Assembly: GCA_938007965.1 (NCBI GenBank)
Contig: CALLMH010000001.1
Location: 1-64,000, forward strand
DNA: 64,000 nucleotides
From: an uncultured Saprospiraceae bacterium
GTDB lineage: Bacteria; Bacteroidota; Bacteroidia; Chitinophagales; Saprospiraceae
Direction of reading: 5' to 3'
Part shown: positions 37,356 to 46,105 of the stretch, piece by piece
How positions within the stretch are numbered: position 1 is the first letter of the stretch
Layout of the letters: each line of letters opens with the position of its first letter
Position numbers and translations under genes: made by a program
Notes under the pieces: model-generated
What the model saw: the letters and a program-made list of their open reading frames with translations, nothing else
Told to the model about the DNA's origin: nothing
Database searches by the model: none

Positions 37356-37874
37356 CTATGCATCCAATTCGGATAGTCTACTTCCCATTATATCACGCAA
37401 TTTGCGATATGCTTTACCTATTTGATTTTCTACAGTTTTTACAGAGATATCCAGGTCTTTAGCTATCTCGTTGTAAGTTAGTCCATTGACTTTGTTTAGC
37501 ACAAATATTTCTTGACATTTGGGTGGTAATTGTCGTATCGACTTATACAGAAATTCCTTTAGCATGAATTTCCTCGCCTGTTCTTCATGATTATCATCAT
37601 AATGATCATTATAATCTACAGTAGATACTTTTTGATCATTTCTCTGTTTTCTCAATACTTCGATCGATCTATTCTTGACCGCTTGAAACAAATAGCTTTT
37701 TTCGCTCGTGCCTATTGAGATTTCTTTTCTTTTATCCCAAATCTTAGTAAATACATCCTGAACTACATCTTGTGCCACCTTGTGGTCATTCACAATGGTA
37801 GAAGCAAAATTACAGAGCGGATTATAATATTTCTTAAACAATGCTTTGAATGTATTTTTATCTATTTGTTCCAA
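37356..37874 (-). CDS. ECF RNA polymerase sigma-70 factor
   Basis: 172 residues with a TTG start at 37874. Region 2 (about 10-75, FKKYYNPLCNFASTIV and the DVVQDVFTKIWDKR core-binding motif) and region 4.2 (about 112-165, LPPKCQEIFVLNKVNGLTYNEIA, then ISVKTVENQIGKAYRKLR) are both complete. It belongs to the Bacteroidota FecI-like sigma group (bacteroidetes type 1). It should drive its own operon with the FecR and TonB receptor genes. Confidence 0.95.
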   Translation of the reverse strand: MEQIDKNTFKALFKKYYNPLCNFASTIVNDHKVAQDVVQDVFTKIWDKRKEISIGTSEKSYLFQAVKNRSIEVLRKQRNDQKVSTVDYNDHYDDNHEEQARKFMLKEFLYKSIRQLPPKCQEIFVLNKVNGLTYNEIAKDLDISVKTVENQIGKAYRKLRDIMGSRLSELDA

Positions 37875-38074
37875 AAAAAATCCTATCGAGTTAAGTGGTT
37901 GTTTTGTTTTATTATGCTAATTTATCATATATAACTAAAGTCAGCTAACATCTCCACGAATATATTGGTCATTAATTGTTCAAGAAGACAATCTACAGCT
38001 ATCCAATAAGCCAATAGTATATAAATGTCGCATAAAAAAACCATGAAGTACTTCGAAAATCTACTCATAAAAAA

Positions 38075-38099
38075 AGCCTATCGACGATGTCGATAGGCT
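38075..38099 (-). terminator. Terminator after cspA
   Basis: An 11-bp perfect stem (AGCCTATCGAC with loop GAT on the plus strand) is followed on the minus strand by a run of T (38069-38074). It lies 34 bases after the cold-shock gene stop. Confidence 0.9.
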
Positions 38100-38132
38100 C
38101 CTAGTATTTTTATATAAATCAGGTCTTCCTGC

Positions 38133-38324
38133 TTATACCACTGATACATTTACAGCGTTAGGACCTTTTTTTCCTTCTTCTACTTCGTAACTTACTGTGT
38201 CACCTTCTCTAATGTCGTCATTTAGACCACTTACGTGCACAAAGATATCTTTACTTCCATCATCAGGGCTAATAAATCCGAATCCCTTAGTGTCGTTAAA
38301 AAATTTTACTGTTCCGTTATCCAT
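38133..38324 (-). CDS. cspA: Cold-shock domain protein
   Basis: 63 residues, a single OB-fold cold-shock domain. RNP1 is visible as KGFGFI and RNP2 as DIFVHVS. It binds single-stranded RNA or DNA and melts secondary structure. At 63 residues it is slightly shorter than CspA of E. coli (70). A good -7 box lies 29 bases upstream and a strong terminator follows, so it is a single-gene unit. Whether it is cold-induced cannot be told from the sequence. Confidence 0.96.
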   Translation of the reverse strand: MDNGTVKFFNDTKGFGFISPDDGSKDIFVHVSGLNDDIREGDTVSYEVEEGKKGPNAVNVSVV

Positions 38325-38352
38325 TTCTTATTGTATTATATAATTAATACTA

Positions 38353-38360
38353 CAAATATA
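38353..38360 (-). promoter_or_regulatory. -7 promoter box of cspA
   Basis: The minus strand reads TATATTTG, an exact TAnnTTTG match, 28 bases before the ATG. No TTTG -33 box at standard spacing. Confidence 0.5.
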
Positions 38361-38481
38361 ATATTAATTTTTGAAATGTCACCAATGATTATGAAGATCA
38401 ATAAAGAATATTTTTTAAGCTGACTATATCTAATGAAAATGGATGTTATTAACATCATCAGGAGCAAGGAATAAAAGTGCT

Positions 38482-39834
38482 TTAATTTTCATCCATCCAT
38501 CTACCTCTGGTAAAGTCAGGAATCGCAACCGCTTTACTTCCCGCTGCAATCGACTCCTCTGATAGCGGGGTGATGCTCATCCATGCTGCAGCATCATATA
38601 CATCTATTGGCGGCCGCTTATTAACTTTTGCATGATTTACGAACTCATCTATTAGAAACCAATCCATACCTCCATGACCCGCTCCGATTGCTTTCTGTTC
38701 ATTGGCTTTCCAATATGGATGATCATATTTCTTAAGCCAGCTATCAGCAGAAGTCCATTGATGAGCTTCAGTAAGACCATCGATGAGTAGCGACTTATTT
38801 ACATCCATCCAGATGCCTTTCGTGCCTTGCACTCGAAAACCTATAGAATATGGCCTCGGCAGATTAGTATCGTGAAACAAGGTGATTGACTCTCCATTTG
38901 CGCATTTGATCATAGTCGTTACTACATCACCCAACTTGAACTTCACCTTTGCATTTTCATGCTTCTCGCCTCCATTGGGATGATTTACAATGTAATTATG
39001 AAGACCTACCGCTTGCGAAGACATTGACGTAAGATACATTAATCGATTTCCTCTATTGATATTGAGCATTTGTGCTACAGGCCCAAGTCCGTGAGTCGGA
39101 TACAGGTCTCCATTTCGCATTATAGAGTGTTGTGTTCTCCATTTTGATTCATGAAACCCTTTCTCACCGAACTCTACCCCACCACCGTAAGCTTTCATTC
39201 CATCATTGAATTTCACTTCGCGGAGATCATGCTGATATCCACCCTCTAGATGTACTAATTCGCCAAACATACCTTGGCTTACCATATTCATGACTGCCAT
39301 GACGTCCCGACGATAACAAACATTCTCGAGAAAGAACAAATGCGTTCCCGTGGCTTCTTGGGTATTGACCAATTGCCAACATTCATCTACGGAGAATGCT
39401 CCACAGACCTCGGTTCCGACATATTTTCCAGCTTTCATTGCCGCGACCGCTTGTTCTGAGTGCCACTTCCATGGAGTAGCTATAATGACAGCGTCAATAT
39501 TCTCATCCGCCAATAGATTCTTGTAGTCGTGTGGCCCATCCTTATATACAGTGGGCTCATTCTTTCCATATTTCTTAAATATAGCCAAAGAAGAGGCGAT
39601 CATGCGATCATCTATATCTGCAATAGCGATTACTTCACAGTCATTCCTATCTAAAAGTAGATCTATATGACTCTGACCTCGAAATCCTGAACCAATAATG
39701 CCAATGTTAATCTTTGATTTTGATATATTCGCCTTTTCATGTTTGGAGGGAGAGGCCTTAGAAGAAGGTGATATAGCTATGCCTGCACCGACAAGTGCTG
39801 AAGATTGTATAAATTTTCGCCTGTTGATAGACAT
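38482..39834 (-). CDS. Gfo/Idh/MocA-fold enzyme, probably GH109 type, Tat-exported
   Basis: 450 residues. A twin-arginine signal (NRRKFIQSSALVGAG) is followed by the NAD-binding Rossmann domain (INIGIIGSGFRGQSH, then VIAIADID) and the alpha/beta substrate domain. The stretch GDLYPTHGLGPVAQMLNINRG and the later GAGHGGMDW are the marks of GH109, whose members hydrolyse alpha-N-acetylgalactosamine by an NAD-dependent mechanism with a His in the YPTHGLGP motif. Tat export fits an enzyme that folds with its cofactor before crossing the membrane. The exact sugar is inferred from family. It appears to be a single gene. Confidence 0.8.
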   Translation of the reverse strand: MSINRRKFIQSSALVGAGIAISPSSKASPSKHEKANISKSKINIGIIGSGFRGQSHIDLLLDRNDCEVIAIADIDDRMIASSLAIFKKYGKNEPTVYKDGPHDYKNLLADENIDAVIIATPWKWHSEQAVAAMKAGKYVGTEVCGAFSVDECWQLVNTQEATGTHLFFLENVCYRRDVMAVMNMVSQGMFGELVHLEGGYQHDLREVKFNDGMKAYGGGVEFGEKGFHESKWRTQHSIMRNGDLYPTHGLGPVAQMLNINRGNRLMYLTSMSSQAVGLHNYIVNHPNGGEKHENAKVKFKLGDVVTTMIKCANGESITLFHDTNLPRPYSIGFRVQGTKGIWMDVNKSLLIDGLTEAHQWTSADSWLKKYDHPYWKANEQKAIGAGHGGMDWFLIDEFVNHAKVNKRPPIDVYDAAAWMSITPLSEESIAAGSKAVAIPDFTRGRWMDEN

Positions 39835-39927
39835 AATTTTGTAGTTCGTAGTTAGTGATTACATATCAATGCTCAATTTAATTAATACACCATTAGAAAC
39901 GTGAATAACCAGCAATAAAAAATAAAT

Positions 39928-40692
39928 ATGATAAGATTATCTGATTTTGAAACAAGAGCCCCAGAAGGTACGGATGAAAAGAAAATAAGGAAAGAGACCA
40001 AAAAAATTGCAAAAGAAATACAAGAATTGCAGTCGATAATGTTTGCTCAGAAAAAACATTCTTTGCTTGTGGTTTTTCAGGGTATGGACAGTAGCGGTAA
40101 AGATGGGTCGACCAGAGAGGCATTCAAATATTGTAGTCCGTCAGGCATAAAAACGAAAGGATTTGGCAAGCCAACGGATGAAGAGTTTGCACATGACTTC
40201 TTATGGAGAGTACATCCTCATGCTCCTGCAAAAGGTGAAATAAGCGTATTTATTAGATCTCATTATGAAGACGTATTAATCCAAAGAGTACATAAGTGGA
40301 TCGATGAGGAGAAGGTGACGCAAAGAATAAATGCCATAAACGCTTGGGAAGAATTACTTACCGTAGATAATAATACAACTGTCTTGAAATTCTACCTTCA
40401 TCTATCGAAGGATAGACAGAAGGAGAAACTTATGGAACGAATCGAAACTCCGCGCAAAAACTTTAAACATAATGACGGAGATTGGGAAGAAAGAAAACAC
40501 TGGGACAAATACATGGAATGCTATGAAGATGTAATAAATAGATCTAAAATACCATGGGTCATAGCTCCTGTAGATCAAAGATGGTATAGAAATTACTTCA
40601 TCGCTAACAAGATCCTAGAGACCTTAAAATCTATGGATCTCGAATATCCTAAACTAACAACAGAAAGAGAAGAGTGGAAAAAGTACGTATAG
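39928..40692 (+). CDS. ppk2: Polyphosphate kinase 2 family protein
   Basis: 254 residues. PPK2 enzymes transfer phosphate from polyphosphate to nucleoside mono- or diphosphates. The Walker A-like motif GMDSSGKDG (52-60) is intact. Family stretches FLWRVHPHAPAKGEI, FIRSHYEDVL and the lid region with METPRKNFKHN-like sequence (IETPRKNFKHNDGDW) follow. The single-domain length and motif style suggest class III, able to make ATP from AMP or ADP, but class assignment is tentative. The downstream S4 gene begins inside its 3' end (19-base overlap), so translation of the two is likely coupled. Confidence 0.92.
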   Translation: MIRLSDFETRAPEGTDEKKIRKETKKIAKEIQELQSIMFAQKKHSLLVVFQGMDSSGKDGSTREAFKYCSPSGIKTKGFGKPTDEEFAHDFLWRVHPHAPAKGEISVFIRSHYEDVLIQRVHKWIDEEKVTQRINAINAWEELLTVDNNTTVLKFYLHLSKDRQKEKLMERIETPRKNFKHNDGDWEERKHWDKYMECYEDVINRSKIPWVIAPVDQRWYRNYFIANKILETLKSMDLEYPKLTTEREEWKKYV

Positions 40693-41084
40693 ATAAGTGG
40701 TTGTGGAGTGTAAGAATATTCAAGTCTAGATCTATGGCTACAGACGCCTGTAAAACAAATAGAATCAAAATAAATGACAAGAATGTAAAACCATCCTACC
40801 TAGTCAGAGTTGGAGAAAGAGTAAATGTATATAAAGAAGGATTCAACCTCACATTTGAGGTAGTCGCACTGATTAACAAAAGAGTATCAGCAACCTTAGC
40901 TCAGCCATGCTACAAAAACCTAACTCCCGAAGAAGAATTAAATAAATATAAAGATTGGTTTATCGGTAAAGGAGCACCCGAAAGAAGAGAAAAAGGAGCT
41001 GGAAGACCAACTAAGCGAGAGCGAAGAGAAATCGATGATTTCAAAGATGACTATATGCTATGGGATGATGATTTAGATGGCTAG
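40674..41084 (+). CDS. S4-domain RNA-binding protein, Hsp15-like
   Basis: 136 residues with a GTG start (40674) inside the ppk2 gene. The S4 domain begins at once: RIDKWLWSVRIFKSRSMATDAC, KTNRIKINDKNVKPSYLVRVGERV. This is the same order as in Hsp15 (HslR), which rescues stalled 50S subunits that carry nascent chains. The C-terminal third is highly charged (KGAPERREKGAGRPTKRERR) and probably binds RNA. Overlap with ppk2 suggests both are made together, perhaps under stress. Confidence 0.88.
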   Translation: MEKVRIDKWLWSVRIFKSRSMATDACKTNRIKINDKNVKPSYLVRVGERVNVYKEGFNLTFEVVALINKRVSATLAQPCYKNLTPEEELNKYKDWFIGKGAPERREKGAGRPTKRERREIDDFKDDYMLWDDDLDG

Positions 41085-41163
41085 AGTTATGGAATATAAT
41101 TAGGTAATAATCAGTAATTAGGTAATTCATATATAAGAATTCTAAATATTTCATAGAATAAAT

Positions 41164-41171
41164 TACTTTTG
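41164..41171 (+). promoter_or_regulatory. -7 promoter box of sucC
   Basis: TACTTTTG, an exact TAnnTTTG match, 38 bases before the ATG. The leader would be about 33 bases. No exact TTTG -33 box at the right spacing. Confidence 0.5.
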
Positions 41172-41209
41172 CAGTTACTATTAAGAAACAGATATTTTAA
41201 AAGACAATT

Positions 41210-42412
41210 ATGAATTTACACGAATATCAGGGAAAAGAACTTTTAGCTTCATATGGTGTAGCTATACAAAGAGGAAAAATCGCTCATACAGTAGAAGAAG
41301 CTGTACAGGCATTCAAAGACATACAGTCTGAGACTGGATCTGAAATGGCAGTAGTAAAGGCTCAGATCCACGCAGGTGGTAGAGGAAAAGGTGGTGGAGT
41401 GAAGCTGGCCAAGAATATGGATGAGTTGAAAGAGCATGCAGGAAACATCCTAGGCATGATGCTAAAAACTCCACAAACGCCGGGCGGTATGGATGGTGCT
41501 GGAAAACTAGTAAGAAAAATCCTAGTGGCAGAAGATACGTATGCTCCTGATTTTGATGCATGTAAGGAATATTATATATCCATACTCATGGATAGAGGAA
41601 TGAAACAAAACGTAATCATATACTCTACGGAAGGGGGTATGGATATCGAGGCAGTTGCAGAAGAAACTCCAGAACTCGTACATAAAGAATATATAGATCC
41701 TCATTTAGGTCTTCTAGGGTTCCAATCAAGGAAGATAGCATTTAACCTAGGTTTAGAGGGGAAGGCATTCAAAGAGATGACTAAATTCATCGCTAAGTTG
41801 TATGCGGCATTTGTAGGAAGTGATGCGTCTTTATTCGAAATCAATCCTTGTCTACATACGGCTGATGATAGGATACTAGCTGTAGATAGCAAAGTATCAC
41901 TTGATGAAAATGCTCTCTTCCGTCATCCAGAACTAGCTGAGCTTAGAGATACAGATGAAGAAGATCCGACAGAAGTAGAAGCGCAGAGTTATGGACTAAA
42001 CTTCGTAAATCTCGACGGAAATGTCGGGTGTATGGTAAACGGAGCTGGTCTAGCAATGGCTACAATGGATATTATCAAATTATCAGGTGGATCTCCAGCT
42101 AACTTCCTCGATGTAGGAGGTACAGCAGATGCGGCAAGAGTAGAGCAAGCATTTAGAATTATCCTTAGAGATGAAAATGTAAAAGCAATCTTGATCAATA
42201 TATTCGGTGGTATCGTAAGATGTGACAGAGTAGCACAAGGTGTAGTAGATGCTTACAAAAACATTGGTGACATCAATGTTCCAATTATCGTAAGATTACA
42301 AGGAACGAATGCAGATATAGCAAAAACGATCATCGACGAAAGTGGTCTTGAAGTACACTCTGCAATTCTGCTGAAAGAAGCGGCAGATCTAGTAAAGAAA
42401 GTTGTAGCTTAA
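41210..42412 (+). CDS. sucC: Succinyl-CoA ligase, beta subunit
   Basis: 400 residues. The ATP-grasp domain starts at once with MNLHEYQGKELLASYG. KAQIHAGGRGKGGGVKLA is the nucleotide-binding loop and FEINPC the metal-binding region. The C-terminal domain with CMVNGAGLAMATMDI, NFLDVGGTA and INIFGGIVRCD binds the phosphohistidine helix of the alpha subunit. The enzyme makes ATP or GTP from succinyl-CoA in the TCA cycle. The alpha subunit gene sucD is not adjacent; a strong terminator follows sucC directly, so sucD must be elsewhere, as is common in Bacteroidota. Confidence 0.97.
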   Translation: MNLHEYQGKELLASYGVAIQRGKIAHTVEEAVQAFKDIQSETGSEMAVVKAQIHAGGRGKGGGVKLAKNMDELKEHAGNILGMMLKTPQTPGGMDGAGKLVRKILVAEDTYAPDFDACKEYYISILMDRGMKQNVIIYSTEGGMDIEAVAEETPELVHKEYIDPHLGLLGFQSRKIAFNLGLEGKAFKEMTKFIAKLYAAFVGSDASLFEINPCLHTADDRILAVDSKVSLDENALFRHPELAELRDTDEEDPTEVEAQSYGLNFVNLDGNVGCMVNGAGLAMATMDIIKLSGGSPANFLDVGGTADAARVEQAFRIILRDENVKAILINIFGGIVRCDRVAQGVVDAYKNIGDINVPIIVRLQGTNADIAKTIIDESGLEVHSAILLKEAADLVKKVVA

Positions 42413-42436
42413 TATAGCCACAGGGAATATACAATT

Positions 42437-42460
42437 AGGGCATGCAATTTTGCGTGCCCT
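42437..42460 (+). terminator. Terminator after sucC
   Basis: A 9-bp stem (AGGGCATGC with GCGTGCCCT, one G-T pair) and a six-base loop are followed by six T. It lies 24 bases after the sucC stop. Confidence 0.9.
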
Positions 42461-42853
42461 TTTTTGTTTGCATTACCATTATCTAGGTTCTCTTATCGTG
42501 CTAGCATATCGAGCATGGTGAAGGAGCTATTCTCAAATTGTAGTTCGATAAATCGACTACCCTTGGGCGGAAAAAACTTGAAATCTATTGGAACCTATCA
42601 CATTTATTCCTCCCTATACTGCTGTGCCAAAATCAACAATTATCACACCATATGAAGGATCTGGAGAAACAACCTTACTCAGATCACGTTGAATATTTTG
42701 TCTTTAGCTTAAAATATGTAGTAATTTATTTTGTCAGCTTACCTTATATTCTTAGCAATATTTTACTTCAAATAGATAATTATCATCAAAATCAAACATA
42801 GCGTATCAAACTATTGTTACTTCAGTTGTATCAAGAATCACAAAAAATAATAA
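42461..42853. other. Intergenic region between sucC and the SDR gene
   Basis: About 390 bases. Its left half carries coding-like fragments on the minus strand (see the pseudogene entry). The right half should hold the SDR promoter, but I found only weak -7 matches. Confidence 0.4.
42493..42697 (-). pseudogene. Possible decayed gene fragment
   Basis: Two short minus-strand frames read like protein but are broken by a stop and a frame change. The first (about 42697-42614) contains RDLSKVVSPDPSYGVIIV and then DFGTAV before a stop. The second (42594-42493) contains DFKFFPPKGSRFIELQF and ENSSFTMLDMLAR before a stop. Each is only 26-33 codons, so chance cannot be excluded. No family is recognised. 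Confidence 0.22.
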
Positions 42854-43564
42854 ATGAATAAAACAGCAATCATAACAGGAGGAACAAAAGGTATAGGACT
42901 CGGTATAGCTGAGTCACTATTAGCGGATGGATATAATGTGGTCATCACAAGCAGAACAGAATCCGCAGCACAAGAAATTGCAGCTCAACTAAAAACTGAT
43001 CAGAACGCGAGAGTAATCGGTCTTGGATGTGATGTACGAGATTACGAAAGTCAATTGGCTTGTGTCAATAAGACCATAGATGAATTCGGATCTGTAGATG
43101 TAATGATCGCCAATGCAGGTGTGGGTCATTTTAGCCCTATAGAGGATATGAGCATAGAGGATTGGAATGCTACTATTGACACAAACTTGACTGGAGTATT
43201 CTATAGCACTAAGGCTTCGATAGAGGCACTCAAGGCATCAAAAGGATATCTGATTACAATAGCTAGTCTAGCGGGAACCAACTTCTTCCCAAAAGGATCA
43301 GCTTATAATGCTAGTAAATTTGGCCTCGTAGGATTTACTCAATCTGTCATGTTGGACTTGAGAAAGTATGGCATCAAAGTAACTACTATAATGCCAGGAT
43401 CAGTAGCCACTCACTTCAATGGAAATACGCCTGATGAAAAGGACAACTGGAAAATACAACCAGAAGATCTAGGACAGATGGTATCAGACTTACTGAAAAT
43501 GAATCCTCGAACATTACCTAGTAAGATTGAAGTCAGACCTACAATACCAGGCGGATCAAAGTAA
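42854..43564 (+). CDS. Short-chain dehydrogenase/reductase
   Basis: 236 residues, a classical SDR. The cofactor motif TGGTKGIGLG (about 8-17), NAG in IANAGVGHF, the catalytic Ser in TIASLAGTNFF and the YNASK motif are all in place. The TSRTES stretch after the second strand (Arg near the 2'-phosphate) suggests NADP(H). Substrate is unknown. Members with this short C-terminal part include FabG-like and 3-ketoacyl reductases. The gene is single, with a terminator ten bases past the stop. Confidence 0.9.
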   Translation: MNKTAIITGGTKGIGLGIAESLLADGYNVVITSRTESAAQEIAAQLKTDQNARVIGLGCDVRDYESQLACVNKTIDEFGSVDVMIANAGVGHFSPIEDMSIEDWNATIDTNLTGVFYSTKASIEALKASKGYLITIASLAGTNFFPKGSAYNASKFGLVGFTQSVMLDLRKYGIKVTTIMPGSVATHFNGNTPDEKDNWKIQPEDLGQMVSDLLKMNPRTLPSKIEVRPTIPGGSK

Positions 43565-43573
43565 TTGATAATA

Positions 43574-43601
43574 ACCAGCGAAGCATATATCCTTCGCTGG
43601 T
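43574..43601 (+). terminator. Terminator between the SDR gene and the convergent T9SS protein gene
   Basis: A 10-bp perfect stem (ACCAGCGAAG with CTTCGCTGGT) and an eight-base loop are followed by CTTTTTATTTTAT on the plus strand. The convergent minus-strand gene ends five bases away, so the same hairpin may slow transcription from both sides. Confidence 0.85.
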
Positions 43602-43605
43602 CTTT

Positions 43606-45936
43606 TTATTTTATCAATTTGAATACTTTTTCACCCTCATCACTTACAACTTTCAGAAAGTACAAACCATTGGGTAAGGATCTATTTATCAAGATATCAG
43701 TTACACCCTTGCTAATAGAAGCTTCGAACTCTACCACAGTACCGTCTACACTATTAAGATATAACTCTTCGATATTTTGAGCATTAATAGTAATATGATC
43801 ATCAAATATTGTAGGATATACTTTGATATCTGCTATTTCATTTTTATGCTTATTTTCTGATCTCAAGTTATTGATTGTCCAATTGATAGTGGCTATAGAC
43901 TTACTATTATTAGCAGTGAATGACACTTCATTTATTAACGTGGATATTATCTGAGACGGATCATTTTCAAAACTATAGTCCAAAGTGACATTCAATTCAC
44001 TAGGTGCTAGTTCTAATGATGTATTTACAAGATTAGATAGTAGTGTCTTATTATGATAATCAGAAATGGCAACTTCTTGCATCGATGTACTTACAAATTT
44101 TGAATCTATATTAAAGGCCATTGTGTAGCACCCCGTCTTGATCTCATTTGGGTTTGATATCACTACTCTATCATTCAATATTTCTACAGAAAGGTCGAGA
44201 GATTCGATTGTGTTAAATTCTTGCACATTTTTAGCACCTGTAACATCTCCTTTTTTGACAGCCCAAAAGTTAAATCCGTATTGGTAGTTTGTGATCGACA
44301 TTTTAGGATTAAAAATTGCCGTCGTTGCATTTGCTTCTTGGGAATATGGAATAAATACCCACGCATCATCTCGACTTAGCTCCACTTCTCCCAAAAGTAA
44401 TTCTCTGAATAAAATCAAATCATCAAAATCAAATTGCCCATCGTTATTAAGGTCAGCAGCTATTCTTTGATAGTAATCGAGATCCTCTTTTCCAAGGGCT
44501 GCCTCCATCACAAGCTGAAAATCTAAAATATCTACCCCTGTAAGCGGATCATCTTCATGACTGGCCTCTGCATGATATGTATCCATCAGACTCTGCTCAC
44601 CAAAACTGTAGGATCCATCTTCCTCAGTTACCGACTCTGATACTATGTCAGCACCCTCCATCAGGTAGGTTTCAACATTTGAAAGATACTCACCGTGTCT
44701 AGTAGTGACTCTGCCTTGCGGCTCAAACTTCCCTGCGCAAGATCCGTTGTCTAGAACCAACATGAACACTTCGCAGAAATCTTGATTTCCAGCTCCATCA
44801 GTATAGTAGATTCTATAAAATTGAATTCCTATTTCGCCACACTCAATAACTCTTTCCGTATCCTCTACATTCTCACTAAACGATAGTCTCAGTTCTTCTT
44901 GAGACGAACAATTATCTAGTCCTCCAAGGTCAAATAACTCAACTGGCACCACCAATTGGCCGTCATGACCACCATCCAACGTCGCACTTAAGAACCCTAT
45001 ACAGTATGGCGATGGTGGCTTATTATCTACCACCTCGAAATCCGAACTGCATGATCTCACATTTCCACAACCATCAGTCACCTTCCATACAAGCTTATGT
45101 TTGGATATACTGATATTTTCTGGAAGTGTAATGGAAACTTCTTCTCCATTAGCCGTTGCATCTATGCTAAAGGGTGACGGCTCATTAGGTCCATAGAAAT
45201 AATCCTCAGAGCCATCTGCCCATAAATCAACAGACAGTGTCCATTGTAGCATACCAGAAGGACAATTCCCTATATCCGTTGCTCTATTAGTCAATGTTAC
45301 CGAAGTCTCACAATCTGCGACAGCTTCGAACACTTGAGACTCGCACACCTCTATCTCGGGTGCATCTTCATCTATTATTTTTATAATCTGAATTCCTGTA
45401 TAGAGTCCCTGCCCATTACCCAATTCATATTCGCACCAATTGATAACAGTGAAGGTTCTTACTACCTTAAGACATGCTCCTTCTTCAAATTCGAACTCTT
45501 CATCCTCATACGTATACCCTACTAAATCGCAAGGATTATGAGACCATACCGGTTGACTACTGGGAATATCATCTGCACAGCTTAACACCACTTCTTCAGG
45601 AAACTGAATATTCAATGGAAGTGAATTATAGTTTAGTGTGATGCTTTGTGTACAATTCGGCTCATTGGTCGAAAATGTATTGTCATAATCTAAATCAATG
45701 TAGAATGTACGGAAAACCTGACCTTCATTACATGCATTGGTTTGGTCGTCATCTACAAATTTGATCTGACTTTGGTGATAATTACCAGACAGAACTGTAG
45801 CATTACCGCACTCATCTAGTGACAACGAAGAAAAGCATGAAACCTCAACATCAGCTGGACAATAAATTTGACCACTAATATCAATCGTCGCAAGTATATA
45901 AAAAAACAGAAATAGACAATTCCTCGATGTCGTCAT
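43606..45936 (-). CDS. Large secreted protein with dockerin-like repeat and T9SS type A sorting domain
   Basis: 776 residues. A signal peptide (about 1-22, ending IDISGQ) is followed by cysteine-bearing Ig-like domains of the kind seen in HYR proteins (IYCPADVEVSC; VTDGCGNVRSC; TDGAGNQDFCEVFML). A carboxypeptidase-regulatory-like fold lies near 412-470 (PQGRVTTRHGEYLSNVETYL). A dockerin-like calcium segment lies near 490-515 (DLNNDGQFDFDDLILF). The end (about 700-776, VYPTIFDDHITINA, GLYFLKVVSDEGEKVFKLIK) is a type A T9SS sorting domain. It is likely a surface-bound or released protein of unknown ligand. It diverges from another repeat protein gene 169 bases away. Confidence 0.85.
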   Translation of the reverse strand: MTTSRNCLFLFFYILATIDISGQIYCPADVEVSCFSSLSLDECGNATVLSGNYHQSQIKFVDDDQTNACNEGQVFRTFYIDLDYDNTFSTNEPNCTQSITLNYNSLPLNIQFPEEVVLSCADDIPSSQPVWSHNPCDLVGYTYEDEEFEFEEGACLKVVRTFTVINWCEYELGNGQGLYTGIQIIKIIDEDAPEIEVCESQVFEAVADCETSVTLTNRATDIGNCPSGMLQWTLSVDLWADGSEDYFYGPNEPSPFSIDATANGEEVSITLPENISISKHKLVWKVTDGCGNVRSCSSDFEVVDNKPPSPYCIGFLSATLDGGHDGQLVVPVELFDLGGLDNCSSQEELRLSFSENVEDTERVIECGEIGIQFYRIYYTDGAGNQDFCEVFMLVLDNGSCAGKFEPQGRVTTRHGEYLSNVETYLMEGADIVSESVTEEDGSYSFGEQSLMDTYHAEASHEDDPLTGVDILDFQLVMEAALGKEDLDYYQRIAADLNNDGQFDFDDLILFRELLLGEVELSRDDAWVFIPYSQEANATTAIFNPKMSITNYQYGFNFWAVKKGDVTGAKNVQEFNTIESLDLSVEILNDRVVISNPNEIKTGCYTMAFNIDSKFVSTSMQEVAISDYHNKTLLSNLVNTSLELAPSELNVTLDYSFENDPSQIISTLINEVSFTANNSKSIATINWTINNLRSENKHKNEIADIKVYPTIFDDHITINAQNIEELYLNSVDGTVVEFEASISKGVTDILINRSLPNGLYFLKVVSDEGEKVFKLIK

Positions 45937-46105
45937 AATTATAAATATTTATATATAATAGCAACAAATATAATCATATAGCTGCATTTCTTGTGTCATA
46001 TTCGTTCTTATGTTTTTGAAGGTATTTAAAATTCGCTAGTTTTGTCACTTTATAATTACATTCGCTAATAACTCACAGTATCTAGTCAAACATTAATCAT
46101 CCTGA

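Noticed and set aside
38443-38457. Perfect palindrome GATGTTATTAACATC after the GH109-like gene
   Set aside because: The loop would be one base and no T-run follows, so it is not a convincing terminator. It may be an operator, but a single copy is too little evidence.
42464-42655. Plus-strand 63-codon frame after the sucC terminator
   Set aside because: It overlaps the coding-like minus-strand debris and shows no conserved features itself.
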